Shown: piece by piece, positions 7,009 to 15,375 of the stretch
Layout of the letters: each line of letters opens with the position of its first letter
Numbering within the stretch: the first letter of the stretch is position 1
Assembly: GCA_036166735.1 (NCBI GenBank)
Contig: JAYZHG010000090.1
Location: 1-15,765, forward strand
Source: JAPYTU01 sp036166735
GTDB taxonomy: Bacteria > Bacteroidota > Bacteroidia > Cytophagales > MED-G16
Direction of reading: 5' to 3'
Length of the DNA stretch: 15,765 nucleotides
Program-made: the position numbers and the translations under genes
The notes under the pieces: model-generated
Told to the model about the DNA's origin: nothing
The model's database searches: none
The model's input: only the letters and a program-made list of their open reading frames with translations

Positions 7009-8523
7009 ATGTCACAAAATACTGGTAAAGTTTCAAAAGTTATTGGAGCAGTTGTAGACGTTGAGTTTTCATCAAAAGATAGTACACTTCCTGAAATATA
7101 TGACTCTTTAGAAATAACAAGAGATGATGGTTCAATATTAATTTTAGAGGTACAGTCTCATATTGGGGAAAAGATTGTTAGAACAATTTCCATGGATTCA
7201 ACAGATGGATTAAGCAGGGGTACGGAAGTTGTTGCTACTGGTAACCCTATTAAAATGCCAATAGGTAAAGAAGTATACGGAAGATTGTTTAATGTAGTTG
7301 GAGATCCAATAGATGGAATGGAAGTTTTACCAAAAAAAGATAAAGATGGGATGTCTATTCATAGGGAGGCTCCGGATTTTGATCAGTTATCAACTTCTAC
7401 TGAAGTTCTTTTTACTGGAATAAAAGTAGTTGATCTAATCGAACCTTATGCTAAAGGTGGTAAAATTGGACTTTTTGGAGGAGCTGGAGTTGGAAAAACT
7501 GTATTAATCCAAGAGTTAATAAATAATATTGCAAAGGGACATGGAGGACTTTCAGTATTTGCTGGAGTTGGAGAAAGAACAAGAGAAGGAAATGATTTGT
7601 TAAGAGAAATGATAGAATCAGGGATTATAAATTATGGAGATAAGTTTCTTAAGTCAATGGAAAAAGGAGATTGGGATTTAAGTAAAGTTGATAAAAAAGC
7701 GCTTTTAGATTCAAAAGCAACATTTGTCTTTGGGCAGATGAATGAGCCTCCTGGCGCAAGAGCAAGAGTCGCCCTTTCAGGACTTACTGTTGCAGAATAC
7801 TTTAGAGATGGAGGTGCAGATGGTCAAGGTAAAGATGTTCTTTTCTTTATAGATAATATATTTAGGTTTACACAGGCAGGTTCAGAGGTGTCTGCTCTCC
7901 TTGGAAGGATGCCTTCAGCTGTTGGATATCAACCTACATTGGCTACTGAAATGGGGACAATGCAAGAGAGAATTACTTCTACAAAGAAGGGCTCAATTAC
8001 ATCAGTTCAAGCAGTCTATGTTCCTGCTGATGACCTCACGGATCCTGCTCCGGCTACTACTTTTGCTCACTTAGACGCTACAACTGTATTGTCAAGAAAG
8101 ATTGCTGAACTTGGAATATATCCTGCTGTAGATCCGCTTGATTCAACTTCTAGAATTCTTACACCTGAAATATTGGGAGATGAACATTATAATTGTGCGC
8201 AAAGAGTTAAGGAGTTATTGCAAAAATATAAGGAGCTTCAAGATATAATTGCAATTTTAGGTATGGAAGAACTTTCTGAAGAAGATAAGCTTGCTGTAAC
8301 TAGAGCAAGGAGAGTACAGCGTTTTCTTTCTCAACCATTTCATGTTGCAGAACAATTCACAGGAACTCCAGGAGTTTTAGTTGATATAAAAGATACTATT
8401 AAAGGGTTTAACATGATAATGGATGGAGAGCTAGATCATCTCCCTGAAGCAGCTTTTAATTTAAAAGGAAATATTGAAGAAGCAATTGAAGAAGGAGAGA
8501 AAATGTTATCTGAAGCAAAATAA
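7009..8523 (+). CDS. atpD: F0F1 ATP synthase subunit beta
   Basis: This is the catalytic subunit of the membrane-bound ATP synthase, 504 residues and full length. The Walker A motif GGAGVGKT is at 157-164, the catalytic Glu in GERTREGND is Glu189, the Walker B strand VLFFIDN is at 277-283, and the lever-arm motif reads EELSEED (420-426) instead of DELSEED. A segment at about 206-235 (around KSMEKGDWDLSKVDKKA) is longer than in the E. coli protein of about 460 residues; such longer beta subunits are usual in Bacteroidota. It stands with atpC only: the remaining atp genes (B, E, F, H, A, G) are not nearby, a split arrangement common in this phylum. The stop codon abuts the atpC start directly (TAAATG), indicating coupled translation. 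An exact TAnnTTTG promoter lies 27 bp upstream. Confidence 0.99.
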   Translation: MSQNTGKVSKVIGAVVDVEFSSKDSTLPEIYDSLEITRDDGSILILEVQSHIGEKIVRTISMDSTDGLSRGTEVVATGNPIKMPIGKEVYGRLFNVVGDPIDGMEVLPKKDKDGMSIHREAPDFDQLSTSTEVLFTGIKVVDLIEPYAKGGKIGLFGGAGVGKTVLIQELINNIAKGHGGLSVFAGVGERTREGNDLLREMIESGIINYGDKFLKSMEKGDWDLSKVDKKALLDSKATFVFGQMNEPPGARARVALSGLTVAEYFRDGGADGQGKDVLFFIDNIFRFTQAGSEVSALLGRMPSAVGYQPTLATEMGTMQERITSTKKGSITSVQAVYVPADDLTDPAPATTFAHLDATTVLSRKIAELGIYPAVDPLDSTSRILTPEILGDEHYNCAQRVKELLQKYKELQDIIAILGMEELSEEDKLAVTRARRVQRFLSQPFHVAEQFTGTPGVLVDIKDTIKGFNMIMDGELDHLPEAAFNLKGNIEEAIEEGEKMLSEAK

Positions 8524-8799
8524 ATGTATTTAGAAATTATTTCACCTGAAGCTATACTTTACAAAGGCGAAGTTAAGTCAATCTTTTTTCCTGGTTCATA
8601 TGGAGATTTTCAGGTATTAGATAATCATGCACCTATTGTATCAACGCTTAAAAAAGGTAAAGTAATAATCCAGGGAAAGCTAACTATAGAGAAGGAAGTT
8701 AAAAGTCATTTTGATATTTCAGATAAAGAAACTTCTTTGGATATAAATTCAGGAACTGTAGAGATGAGTAATAATAATGTAACCTTATTAATTGATTAG
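8524..8799 (+). CDS. atpC: F0F1 ATP synthase subunit epsilon, short form
   Basis: This 91-residue protein comprises only the N-terminal beta-sandwich of epsilon (LEIISPEAILYKGEV..., with FPGSYGDFQVLDNHAPIVSTLKKG at about 22-45). It links the gamma stalk to the c-ring. The C-terminal two-helix domain that lets E. coli epsilon (about 139 residues) inhibit ATP hydrolysis is absent. This short form is typical of Bacteroidota, so it is read as natural rather than truncated. It starts on the base after the atpD stop. Its last 12 bases overlap the end of the convergent recX gene, leaving no room for a dedicated terminator. Confidence 0.95.
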   Translation: MYLEIISPEAILYKGEVKSIFFPGSYGDFQVLDNHAPIVSTLKKGKVIIQGKLTIEKEVKSHFDISDKETSLDINSGTVEMSNNNVTLLID

Positions 8800-9240
8800 T
8801 GTATTTATTTCTTTGAAAATTAATTCTTTCTCCCACCCTTTATATTGCAATCTATTTAAAATTTTCTCTTTTATCTTTTCTTTCGGTATACCACTGTTCT
8901 CTTTAATTATTTTTATTGATAAACCCCTTATCTTTTTTAAATAATCTTCATCACATATTTCAGATAATGCATTATTTATATTCCAAGTGGATATTTTTCT
9001 TGATTTTAATTCTTGGATTATTTTAATTTTTCCCCAACCCTTATTATTAAATTTGCCCCTAACATAATTTTCAGAAAATCTTGTTTCGTTTAAAAAGTTC
9101 TTATCTATTAAATGACTAAGATATTTGTCTATCTCATCACCATATACCCCAAGTTTATTTAATTTTTTATTTACTTCCATATGGCACCTTTCCTGATAAG
9201 CGCAATAGAACTCCATTTTTTTCCTTATGGAATTATTCAT
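8788..9240 (-). CDS. recX: Regulatory protein RecX
   Basis: RecX binds RecA filaments and modulates recombination and SOS activity. The 150 residues consist of the usual tandem three-helix repeats; recognisable pieces are FYCAYQERCHMEV (11-23), the segment LIDKNFLNETRFSENYVRG (44-62), KGWGKIKIIQEL (67-78) and the C-terminal LQYKGWEKE (131-139). Length is normal for the family. The start at 9240 overlaps the stop of a 19-codon epimerase remnant (ATGA), so recX may be translationally coupled to that leader; an internal ATG at codon 9 is the alternative start. recX is not next to recA here. It is the last gene of the minus-strand block and collides tail-to-tail with atpC. Confidence 0.92.
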   Translation of the reverse strand: MNNSIRKKMEFYCAYQERCHMEVNKKLNKLGVYGDEIDKYLSHLIDKNFLNETRFSENYVRGKFNNKGWGKIKIIQELKSRKISTWNINNALSEICDEDYLKKIRGLSIKIIKENSGIPKEKIKEKILNRLQYKGWEKELIFKEINTLIN

Positions 9241-9296
9241 AGAATTAAATGAGTGCCAATAAAGCCTGCACCTCCTGTTACTAGTACTTTTTTCAT
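9237..9296 (-). pseudogene. N-terminal remnant of an NAD-dependent nucleotide-sugar epimerase
   Basis: The ATG at 9296 opens a 19-codon frame whose product, MKKVLVTGGAGFIGTHLIL, is the first beta-strand and glycine loop (TGGAGFIG) of extended short-chain dehydrogenases such as GalE-type UDP-sugar epimerases and dehydratases. It then ends at TGA. The rest of such a protein (about 300 residues) is missing, and recX begins immediately, overlapping the stop. The likeliest reading is an epimerase gene that lost nearly its whole body by deletion, leaving its start as an accidental leader peptide for recX. Retention as a functional upstream ORF is possible. The motif is too specific to be chance in my judgement, but no homology search was possible. 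Confidence 0.7.
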
Positions 9297-9320
9297 TTAA
9301 ATAGTTTTTGATTTAAAGAT

Positions 9321-10307
9321 TTATGGAGTCAATAATACACGTTTCATAAAATTTTTGGCAAAGGTTAATGATTTTTTTCTTGCTTCTGGATTTCCTCCAA
9401 TATCTACACCCCGCTCAACGCAAAATAAGAAGCCAACTTTTTGAAGGATTGGATTAGACATGGGTAATCTCAGGTAATTCATCAACACATCTCCTTCTGC
9501 TGTTAAGTTAAATAAACAATCTTTGAAGCTATAAGCTCTTTCAATTCTATGAACAGGTTCTTCACTATCAAACCCATGATGCGCATCGGGATACATAGTA
9601 ATTCCAATATTAGTGTTTTCGGACAACTTATTTACTAAATTTTCACACGGAGATGCTGGTGTCCAGTTGTCATCTTCTCCAATTAATATGTGTATGGGAG
9701 CTTTAGTAAAAGATAGATTTTCTGGATTTATAAAACATGGTGGATAGAAAGCCAAATGCGCAGCAAAGCTAAGTTCGGTTGTGATAACGTTTTTTAAGGG
9801 CTCCCAGCCAGAAAAAAGTGTTACTCCTCCTCCTAAGCTCCAACCAGTAATAGCAACTCTATCTTTATCAATATAAGAGTGCTGAGCTAGAGTCTCTAGT
9901 GCACGATATGCATCAAGTATTACAGCAGCTATAGTTACTTGATCTTGAGAACCCACTGTAGAGGTTATCCCTCTGCTTTTAAAGCTATTCAATTCAAATG
10001 TTGCAAAGCCTTGTTCCTGGTACATTTTAATGTAATCAAGGTGATGCTTTCTCCAGCCCATACTTCCTGCAACTCCTATAATTAATGGATATTTTTTATC
10101 AGGATTCAAACTGTCTATAGGAATTGTTAGTTGGCCAAAAACTCTTTGCTTTTCTTGTTCATCTAGAGCTGTTATAATATCACTGAGTGAAAAAGGATTT
10201 GCACTTTCAAAATTAACTAGCTCTTGATGAAATTGACCACTAACACTAGAGGTCATAATAAAAAGTAATAAGATTAATCGATAAATAATTTTGGGAGTTT
10301 TACACAT
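9321..10307 (-). CDS. Secreted dienelactone hydrolase-like alpha/beta hydrolase
   Basis: With the start at 10307 the product is 328 residues and begins with a clean signal peptide (about 1-25, KIIYRLILLLFIMTSSVSGQ). An in-frame ATG at 10355 would add 16 residues ahead of the signal and overlap lptB by 26 bp, so it is disfavoured. The alpha/beta-hydrolase triad is visible: nucleophile elbow GWSLGG with Ser157, an Asp in GEDDNWTP (212 or 213) and His in DAHHGFD (243 or 244). The oxyanion region GVAGSMGW is at 78-85. The pattern is that of dienelactone-hydrolase-family proteins, which cleave ester or lactone bonds; the real substrate is unknown, and the signal peptide places it in the periplasm or at the surface. 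It follows lptB by 22 bp and precedes the epimerase remnant by 24 bp, consistent with one transcript. Confidence 0.85.
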   Translation of the reverse strand: MCKTPKIIYRLILLLFIMTSSVSGQFHQELVNFESANPFSLSDIITALDEQEKQRVFGQLTIPIDSLNPDKKYPLIIGVAGSMGWRKHHLDYIKMYQEQGFATFELNSFKSRGITSTVGSQDQVTIAAVILDAYRALETLAQHSYIDKDRVAITGWSLGGGVTLFSGWEPLKNVITTELSFAAHLAFYPPCFINPENLSFTKAPIHILIGEDDNWTPASPCENLVNKLSENTNIGITMYPDAHHGFDSEEPVHRIERAYSFKDCLFNLTAEGDVLMNYLRLPMSNPILQKVGFLFCVERGVDIGGNPEARKKSLTFAKNFMKRVLLTP

Positions 10308-10329
10308 CCTGTCTGTTTTTAGGAAATTA

Positions 10330-11064
10330 TTAAAGTTTTTTCCTTTTAAATTCAAAGTTTTTTCCTAAATAAACTTTTCTTACCATTTCGTCTTCAGCTA
10401 ATTTCTCAGGAATTCCTTCTTGCAAAATTTTTCCTTCAAACATAAGATAGGTTTTGTCTGTTATAGCCAGTGTTTCTTGAACATTATGATCGGTAATTAA
10501 TATTCCAATATTTTTTTTCTTAAGAATTGAAATAATTGATTGTATATCTTCCACTGCAATTGGATCAACTCCTGCAAATGGTTCATCTAAAAGAAGAAAC
10601 TTTGGATTTGTTGCAAGAGCTCTTGCAATTTCAGTTCTTCTCCTTTCTCCTCCAGATAAAAGATCTCCACGATTATTTCTTATATGAGTTAATCCGAATT
10701 CTTCCATAAGTGATTCTGTTCTTTCCTTTTGTTTGCTTTTTGAAAGATCTGAAAATTCAAGTATACTAAGTATATTATCTTCTACTGAAAGCTTTCTAAA
10801 TACAGATGCTTCTTGAGCTAAATAACCTATACCACTTTGAGCTCTTTTAAACATTGGATATGTGGAAATTTTTTCATTATCAAGATATATTTCACCTTCT
10901 TCTGGTTTAATAATACCTACTATCATATAGAAGGATGTTGTCTTTCCTGCTCCATTAGGTCCAAGTAAACCTACAATCTCTCCCTGGCTAACCTGGACAG
11001 AAACTTTATTTACAACTTTTTTCCCTTTATATGATTTAGAAATTTCATGTGCCTTTAAGATCAT
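10330..11064 (-). CDS. lptB: LPS export ABC transporter ATP-binding protein LptB
   Basis: This 244-residue ABC ATPase powers extraction of lipopolysaccharide from the inner membrane as part of LptB2FG. Walker A GPNGAGKT is at 35-42, the Q-loop glutamine at 84, the signature LSGGE at 136-140, Walker B FLLLDEPFAGVDP at 156-168 and the switch histidine at 193 (ITDHN). The LSGGERRRTEIARAL and DEPFAGVDPIAV stretches are specific enough to separate LptB from the related LivF/LivG amino-acid ATPases. It lies 10 bp downstream of tatC and close to kdsD, whose product feeds Kdo synthesis, matching an envelope-biogenesis role. The membrane partners LptF/G are not in the window. Confidence 0.95.
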   Translation of the reverse strand: MILKAHEISKSYKGKKVVNKVSVQVSQGEIVGLLGPNGAGKTTSFYMIVGIIKPEEGEIYLDNEKISTYPMFKRAQSGIGYLAQEASVFRKLSVEDNILSILEFSDLSKSKQKERTESLMEEFGLTHIRNNRGDLLSGGERRRTEIARALATNPKFLLLDEPFAGVDPIAVEDIQSIISILKKKNIGILITDHNVQETLAITDKTYLMFEGKILQEGIPEKLAEDEMVRKVYLGKNFEFKRKKL

Positions 11065-11074
11065 ATCACAAATA

Positions 11075-11875
11075 TCAATTATTTAATTTTTTAAAACCAA
11101 TTTTTGAGATAATTATACTTATTTCATATAAAATTAATATAGGAATACTAACTATGATTTGACTAGCAATATCTGGTGGTGTAATAATAGCAGATAAGCT
11201 AAGCACAATAACTAAAGCAAATTTTCTATTATTCCTTAAAAAGTCAGGAGTTACAATACCCACCTTAGTTAAATAATGAACTATAATGGGTATTTCAAAG
11301 ATTATTCCAGATGCTAATACTGATGATCTTAATAACCCTACATAGCTTGCTAAATCAAAATCATTAAACACTTCATTACTTACAGTATAATTCCCAAGGA
11401 AATTTATTGATAAAGGTGTTACAATATAGTAACCAAATAGAACTCCAATAAAAAAAAGTAATGAAGATATAAATATAAAGCCTTTGGCTCCATCCTTTTC
11501 ATTTTTATACATACCTGGACTTATAAATTTCCAAAATTCCCAAATAATATATGGGAATGCTAGAATAAACCCAGCTAAAATTGAAGTCCAAAGATGTGCG
11601 GAAAACTGCCCTGATACAGTTCTGCTTTGAACTCTAAATGGTAACTCATCAAAACAAAAAGCGTCAACTTGACCAATAGACTGAGATATTGAACAAAATA
11701 TTTTATAGCTTATAAAATCACCTTTTTTAGGTCCAAAAATAATTGTGTCAAAAATTAAATCCTTTGCAAGAAAAGCAATAAATCCAAAAATTAAAATTGC
11801 TATAGCTGATCGGATTAGATGCCATCTCAACTCTTCTAGATGGTCAAGGAAAGACATATCTTTAGAATTACTCAT
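11075..11875 (-). CDS. tatC: Sec-independent protein translocase subunit TatC
   Basis: This 266-residue polytopic inner-membrane protein is the receptor that recognises twin-arginine signal peptides on folded proteins. Family hallmarks are FLDHLEELR (9-17), FISPGMYKNEK (117-127), FEIP (193-196) and ITPPD (231-235). Six hydrophobic segments fall at roughly 18-37, 95-114, 131-152, 180-201, 218-232 and 238-257. The first periplasmic loop (about 40-92) is longer than in E. coli and has three cysteine-bearing or aromatic clusters, which appears normal for Bacteroidota. The start overlaps the end of kdsD by 8 bp, so translation is probably coupled. tatA/tatB are not present here. Confidence 0.96.
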   Translation of the reverse strand: MSNSKDMSFLDHLEELRWHLIRSAIAILIFGFIAFLAKDLIFDTIIFGPKKGDFISYKIFCSISQSIGQVDAFCFDELPFRVQSRTVSGQFSAHLWTSILAGFILAFPYIIWEFWKFISPGMYKNEKDGAKGFIFISSLLFFIGVLFGYYIVTPLSINFLGNYTVSNEVFNDFDLASYVGLLRSSVLASGIIFEIPIIVHYLTKVGIVTPDFLRNNRKFALVIVLSLSAIITPPDIASQIIVSIPILILYEISIIISKIGFKKLNN

Positions 11876-12842
11876 TATTAATTCCTTCTTTGATTAGATC
11901 AAGAAAATGAATAATTCCAACATATTTTTTTGTATCGTCTATAACAAGTAATTGGCTTATTTTATTGTTCTTCAAAATACTTAATGAATCAACTGCACGG
12001 GAATTAATATTAATAACTTTTGGATTATTACTCATTATATCAGAAGCTTTTAAATTGTATATATCAACTTTTTTTTCTAGCACTCTTCTTATATCTCCAT
12101 CAGTTATTACACCTACTATTTCATTATTTGATATAACTGCCGTTGCACCGTACATTTTACTTGAAATCTCATTAATTATTTTATCAATTTTAGATTCTAA
12201 AGTTACACTAGGATTTCTACTTTTATCAATCAAATCACCAACTATAAGATTCAATCTTTTACCAAGATTACCAGATGGATGCAGATAGCTAAAGTCATCT
12301 GGAGTAAATCCTTTTATATATTGAAGACTCATTGCAATAGCATCTCCAATTGCAAGGTGACATGAAGAGCTACTAGTTGGTGCAAGATTATTATGACATG
12401 CTTCTTTCTCAATCTCAGTCAAAATAAACATATCAGAAATATCTTTTAGTAATGAATTATTATTACACGAAATTCCTATTAAAGTTTTGTCATGCAATTT
12501 TAAATAGTTCCTAAGTTTTCTTATTTCTTCAGATTCACCACTTTTAGATAAACATATAATGATATCATTTTTTTCTATTACACCTAAATCTCCATGAAAT
12601 GCATCACCTAAGTGAAGAAAAGTAGATTTAGTCCCTGTTGAATTAAGAGTTGCAGAAATTTTCATACCGATAATAGCGCTTTTCCCAATTCCTGTTAGAA
12701 TAATTTTTCCTTCACACTTATATAAGGTTTCAACTATTTTTACAAAATTATCATCAATAACTTTTGAGAGATTTTTTATAGAATCTGATTCTAAAGCTAA
12801 AGTTTCTAATGCAATATTTTTTATATCTGTTGGATTAGCCAA
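11868..12842 (-). CDS. kdsD: Arabinose-5-phosphate isomerase, KpsF/GutQ family
   Basis: This enzyme interconverts ribulose-5-phosphate and arabinose-5-phosphate, the first committed step toward the LPS sugar Kdo. The 324 residues contain a SIS sugar-isomerase domain (about 38-175; GIGKSAIIGMK at 51-61, HGDLGVI at 83-89, CLSKSGESEE at 97-106) and two CBS domains (about 203-258 and 267-320, with GVITDGDIRR at 244-253). The His of LHPSGNLGKRL (188) corresponds to the catalytic histidine region known in E. coli KdsD. Unusually, the start codon appears to be TTG at 12842: an in-frame stop at 12852-12854 precludes an upstream ATG, and the next internal ATG (codon 60) is inside the SIS domain. It is 18 bp after the M14 peptidase and overlaps tatC by 8 bp, the kdsD-tatC-lptB order being common in Bacteroidota. 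Confidence 0.94.
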   Translation of the reverse strand: MANPTDIKNIALETLALESDSIKNLSKVIDDNFVKIVETLYKCEGKIILTGIGKSAIIGMKISATLNSTGTKSTFLHLGDAFHGDLGVIEKNDIIICLSKSGESEEIRKLRNYLKLHDKTLIGISCNNNSLLKDISDMFILTEIEKEACHNNLAPTSSSSCHLAIGDAIAMSLQYIKGFTPDDFSYLHPSGNLGKRLNLIVGDLIDKSRNPSVTLESKIDKIINEISSKMYGATAVISNNEIVGVITDGDIRRVLEKKVDIYNLKASDIMSNNPKVININSRAVDSLSILKNNKISQLLVIDDTKKYVGIIHFLDLIKEGINNE

Positions 12843-12860
12843 AATAAAATATTAGATTAA

Positions 12861-15365
12861 TTACATTATGTTTGAATGAAAAATGGAATTTAATAGAATT
12901 CTATTTGTTCCATACCAAAATGCTCTGAAATTTGTATTATCTGTAATCATTATAATCTTTCCTTTGCCTTTTCTTATTATTTTAAAAGGTACTGAATCTT
13001 TTAAAAGTGACAAGTTCTCTTCTGATATATATCCACTAAGTAAAGGGTCTAATGAGTAAACTATTGGATTACTGAAACTGTTTTCATTTTTATTCATATA
13101 TATATTAGAGTTTCTAAATAAAGGAAGAGTTGAAGTTTCAATTCCATAATTAACGGGGTGGCTATTATCTATTATTGATTTAAAGATAGCGCCACCGGTT
13201 TGTTGAGCTCCATAAAATTTTTCTCTATCAGCATAACTAACATCTTGGGCATTTAAATCATTTGACTTTAGGTCTACTTCTGAAATATTATTGGATACCC
13301 TTTTAATTGAGTTCCTATATCCAATTAAATTACCACCATTAGAAATAAATGATTCAATTTTACCCTTGAAGGATTTTAAATAATTTCCCGTGTAATCAGG
13401 CAGAATAAAATGAGTATAATTAGATAAATCTATAGATCTCAAATCTTTTATATCAATTTTAGTAAGAGGTATTTTATATCTAGTATCTAATAAATGCCAT
13501 ATCTCTCCTGCATCATAACTTCTAACACCTTCTCCAACTAACATGGCTACTTTTGGTGTTTCTATTTTTTTGAAATAATCAGAACCTAAATCTATACCTA
13601 ATGTAATTCCTGTTGAAGGAGCTTTTATGTCTATATAAGTTTTTTCTGATACTTTCATTAATAGTTTATATATCTCATCTGAATTTAAAGATTGATTTTG
13701 AACTGGAACTAAATATGACCCATAATCATAATTCTTGCCGTCAACTGAGAACTTTCTAGTTGCAACTTTAACTCTAATGTCTCTTTTTAATAATTCGTAA
13801 ACTGCTGATGGAGCATAGTATTCATGAGCTTCAAAAACATATGCATAGTCTGATTTATTTTCAACATAACCTGACTTGTTTGACAAACTTGTAACTTCAT
13901 CTCCTAGTAATTTTGAAGAGTTTGTTTTAGAATAATTGACATTAAATGCTAAAGGAAAAGTCCATGCAGAAACATCATAAAATAAACTGTCAGCAAATTT
14001 TGTTTGTGTATTAAACATTGCTTTTATAAGTGTTCTCTTATTTTGATTAAGAGGAACCACATAGCTATTATCTCTAATAAATTTAATTTTGTTAATTGTT
14101 ATATCTTCTCTTAGCTTATTAAATTTAATGTTATGGCTTTTAAGAATTTTAGCTAGGTGATATACTGTAGATTCATCCTTATTTTTACCAAATACTATAT
14201 ATGAGTTATCTTTTGATGATTTTGAAAATTCATTATCATAAAAACTCTTCATATAAGTTAACAACTCAACTCTCATTTCATTTGCAGCTTTAAGTGTAGA
14301 AAATGCTGCAGTTAATTGGTTTTTTATTGTGAATGGAAAAGTTAAAAGACCGTTATCAGTATTCTGAATATGACCTCTAGAACTTGCTTGTTCAAATAAT
14401 ATACCTATACTTCCATTAACGTCAGGATATGTAGATGCTTTTCCAAAAAAGAAGTCATCATAATCTTCTTCAGAATAATAAAGTGATCCAATATTATTTA
14501 ATGCCTCTTCATGATAAGTTCCTATTTTCTTTGTAAGTTTTTGATTTGTGTCTGATATAAGTGGATTCTTCCTTTGAGGGACACCTGGTTGAAAGAAGAA
14601 AGTAGAATTGGTTCCCATCTCATGGTGGTCTGTCAAAATATTTGGAAGCCATTCAGTAAAAGTTTTGACTTTTGCATTTGTTTCAGGCAATTGATTTGGA
14701 AGCCAATCTCTATTTAAATCAAACCAATAATGATTAGTTCTTCCTCTAGGAAAAATTTGATTATATTCTCTATCATTTGAATCTGGATTAAGATTCATAC
14801 TTCTGTTACTGTTAGCCCATTGAGAAAACCTTTGTAAACCATCTGGATTAAAACTTGGGTCGACCAATATTATAGTATTTTGAAGAATCTCTTTAGTTCT
14901 AGTGTCTTCACTAGCAGCTAGATGGTACATTAAAAGTAAGCTAGCATTTGCGCCACTAGGCTCATCACCATGGACAGAGAATCCCTGATAAACTACAATA
15001 GGCATTTCACTGAAGTCAACTTTAGTTCCAGGAGAATTAGATAATTGTAGGTGTTTATTTTGAATTTCATTTAGTTTAGAATGATTTTCCTCACTAGTAT
15101 AAATTAAAAGCCAAGAAGGCCTGTCTTCATATGTCTTACCTCTATTTATTAGTTTTATCCTAGATGATACTTCTGACAATTTAATTACATATTGACTAAG
15201 CTTATCATGACTCACATGCCATTCACCAACTTCATGACCAATAATACTTTTTGGTGTTGGGATATTAACATTATACTCTATGTTATCATCAAGATAATAG
15301 TCTTGTGAAACTTGAGCATTTATGTAAAAAGTTGAAAGTAATAAAAGAGTTAATAGGTGTCTCAT
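12861..15365 (-). CDS. Secreted M14-family zinc carboxypeptidase
   Basis: This 834-residue exported metallopeptidase has a signal peptide at 1-18 (MRHLLTLLLLSTFYINAQ). The M14 catalytic domain spans about 45-350: zinc ligands His132 and Glu135 in VHGDEPSG, substrate-binding NPDG (173-176) and FDLNRDW (215-221), the third zinc ligand in DHHEMG (247 or 248), and the catalytic Glu325 in GILFEQASSRG. The C-terminal half includes a glutamine-amidotransferase-like segment (about 604-690, with KVAMLVGEG and HFILPDYTG), a layout usual for large Bacteroidota M14 proteins. It should trim peptides in the periplasm or outside the cell; the specific substrate is unknown. The same frame stays open back to 15557, but those extra 64 residues overlap the upstream PUR gene and precede the signal peptide, so 15365 is the true start. 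It follows that gene by 10 bp. Confidence 0.93.
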   Translation of the reverse strand: MRHLLTLLLLSTFYINAQVSQDYYLDDNIEYNVNIPTPKSIIGHEVGEWHVSHDKLSQYVIKLSEVSSRIKLINRGKTYEDRPSWLLIYTSEENHSKLNEIQNKHLQLSNSPGTKVDFSEMPIVVYQGFSVHGDEPSGANASLLLMYHLAASEDTRTKEILQNTIILVDPSFNPDGLQRFSQWANSNRSMNLNPDSNDREYNQIFPRGRTNHYWFDLNRDWLPNQLPETNAKVKTFTEWLPNILTDHHEMGTNSTFFFQPGVPQRKNPLISDTNQKLTKKIGTYHEEALNNIGSLYYSEEDYDDFFFGKASTYPDVNGSIGILFEQASSRGHIQNTDNGLLTFPFTIKNQLTAAFSTLKAANEMRVELLTYMKSFYDNEFSKSSKDNSYIVFGKNKDESTVYHLAKILKSHNIKFNKLREDITINKIKFIRDNSYVVPLNQNKRTLIKAMFNTQTKFADSLFYDVSAWTFPLAFNVNYSKTNSSKLLGDEVTSLSNKSGYVENKSDYAYVFEAHEYYAPSAVYELLKRDIRVKVATRKFSVDGKNYDYGSYLVPVQNQSLNSDEIYKLLMKVSEKTYIDIKAPSTGITLGIDLGSDYFKKIETPKVAMLVGEGVRSYDAGEIWHLLDTRYKIPLTKIDIKDLRSIDLSNYTHFILPDYTGNYLKSFKGKIESFISNGGNLIGYRNSIKRVSNNISEVDLKSNDLNAQDVSYADREKFYGAQQTGGAIFKSIIDNSHPVNYGIETSTLPLFRNSNIYMNKNENSFSNPIVYSLDPLLSGYISEENLSLLKDSVPFKIIRKGKGKIIMITDNTNFRAFWYGTNRILLNSIFHSNIM

Positions 15366-15375
15366 AGGAATAATT

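Noticed and set aside
8524..8799. atpC as a truncated pseudogene
   Set aside because: The missing C-terminal helices are normally absent from epsilon subunits in this phylum, and the beta-sandwich is intact.
9269..9276. Perfect Shine-Dalgarno-like AGGAGGTG on the minus strand before recX
   Set aside because: It lies 28 bases from the recX ATG, too far to act, and is explained as the codons for the epimerase glycine motif; the other genes here lack such sequences.
10308..10355. Upstream ATG at 10355 for the secreted hydrolase
   Set aside because: It would overlap the end of lptB by 26 bp and put 16 polar residues in front of an otherwise normal signal peptide; the ATG at 10307 is preferred.
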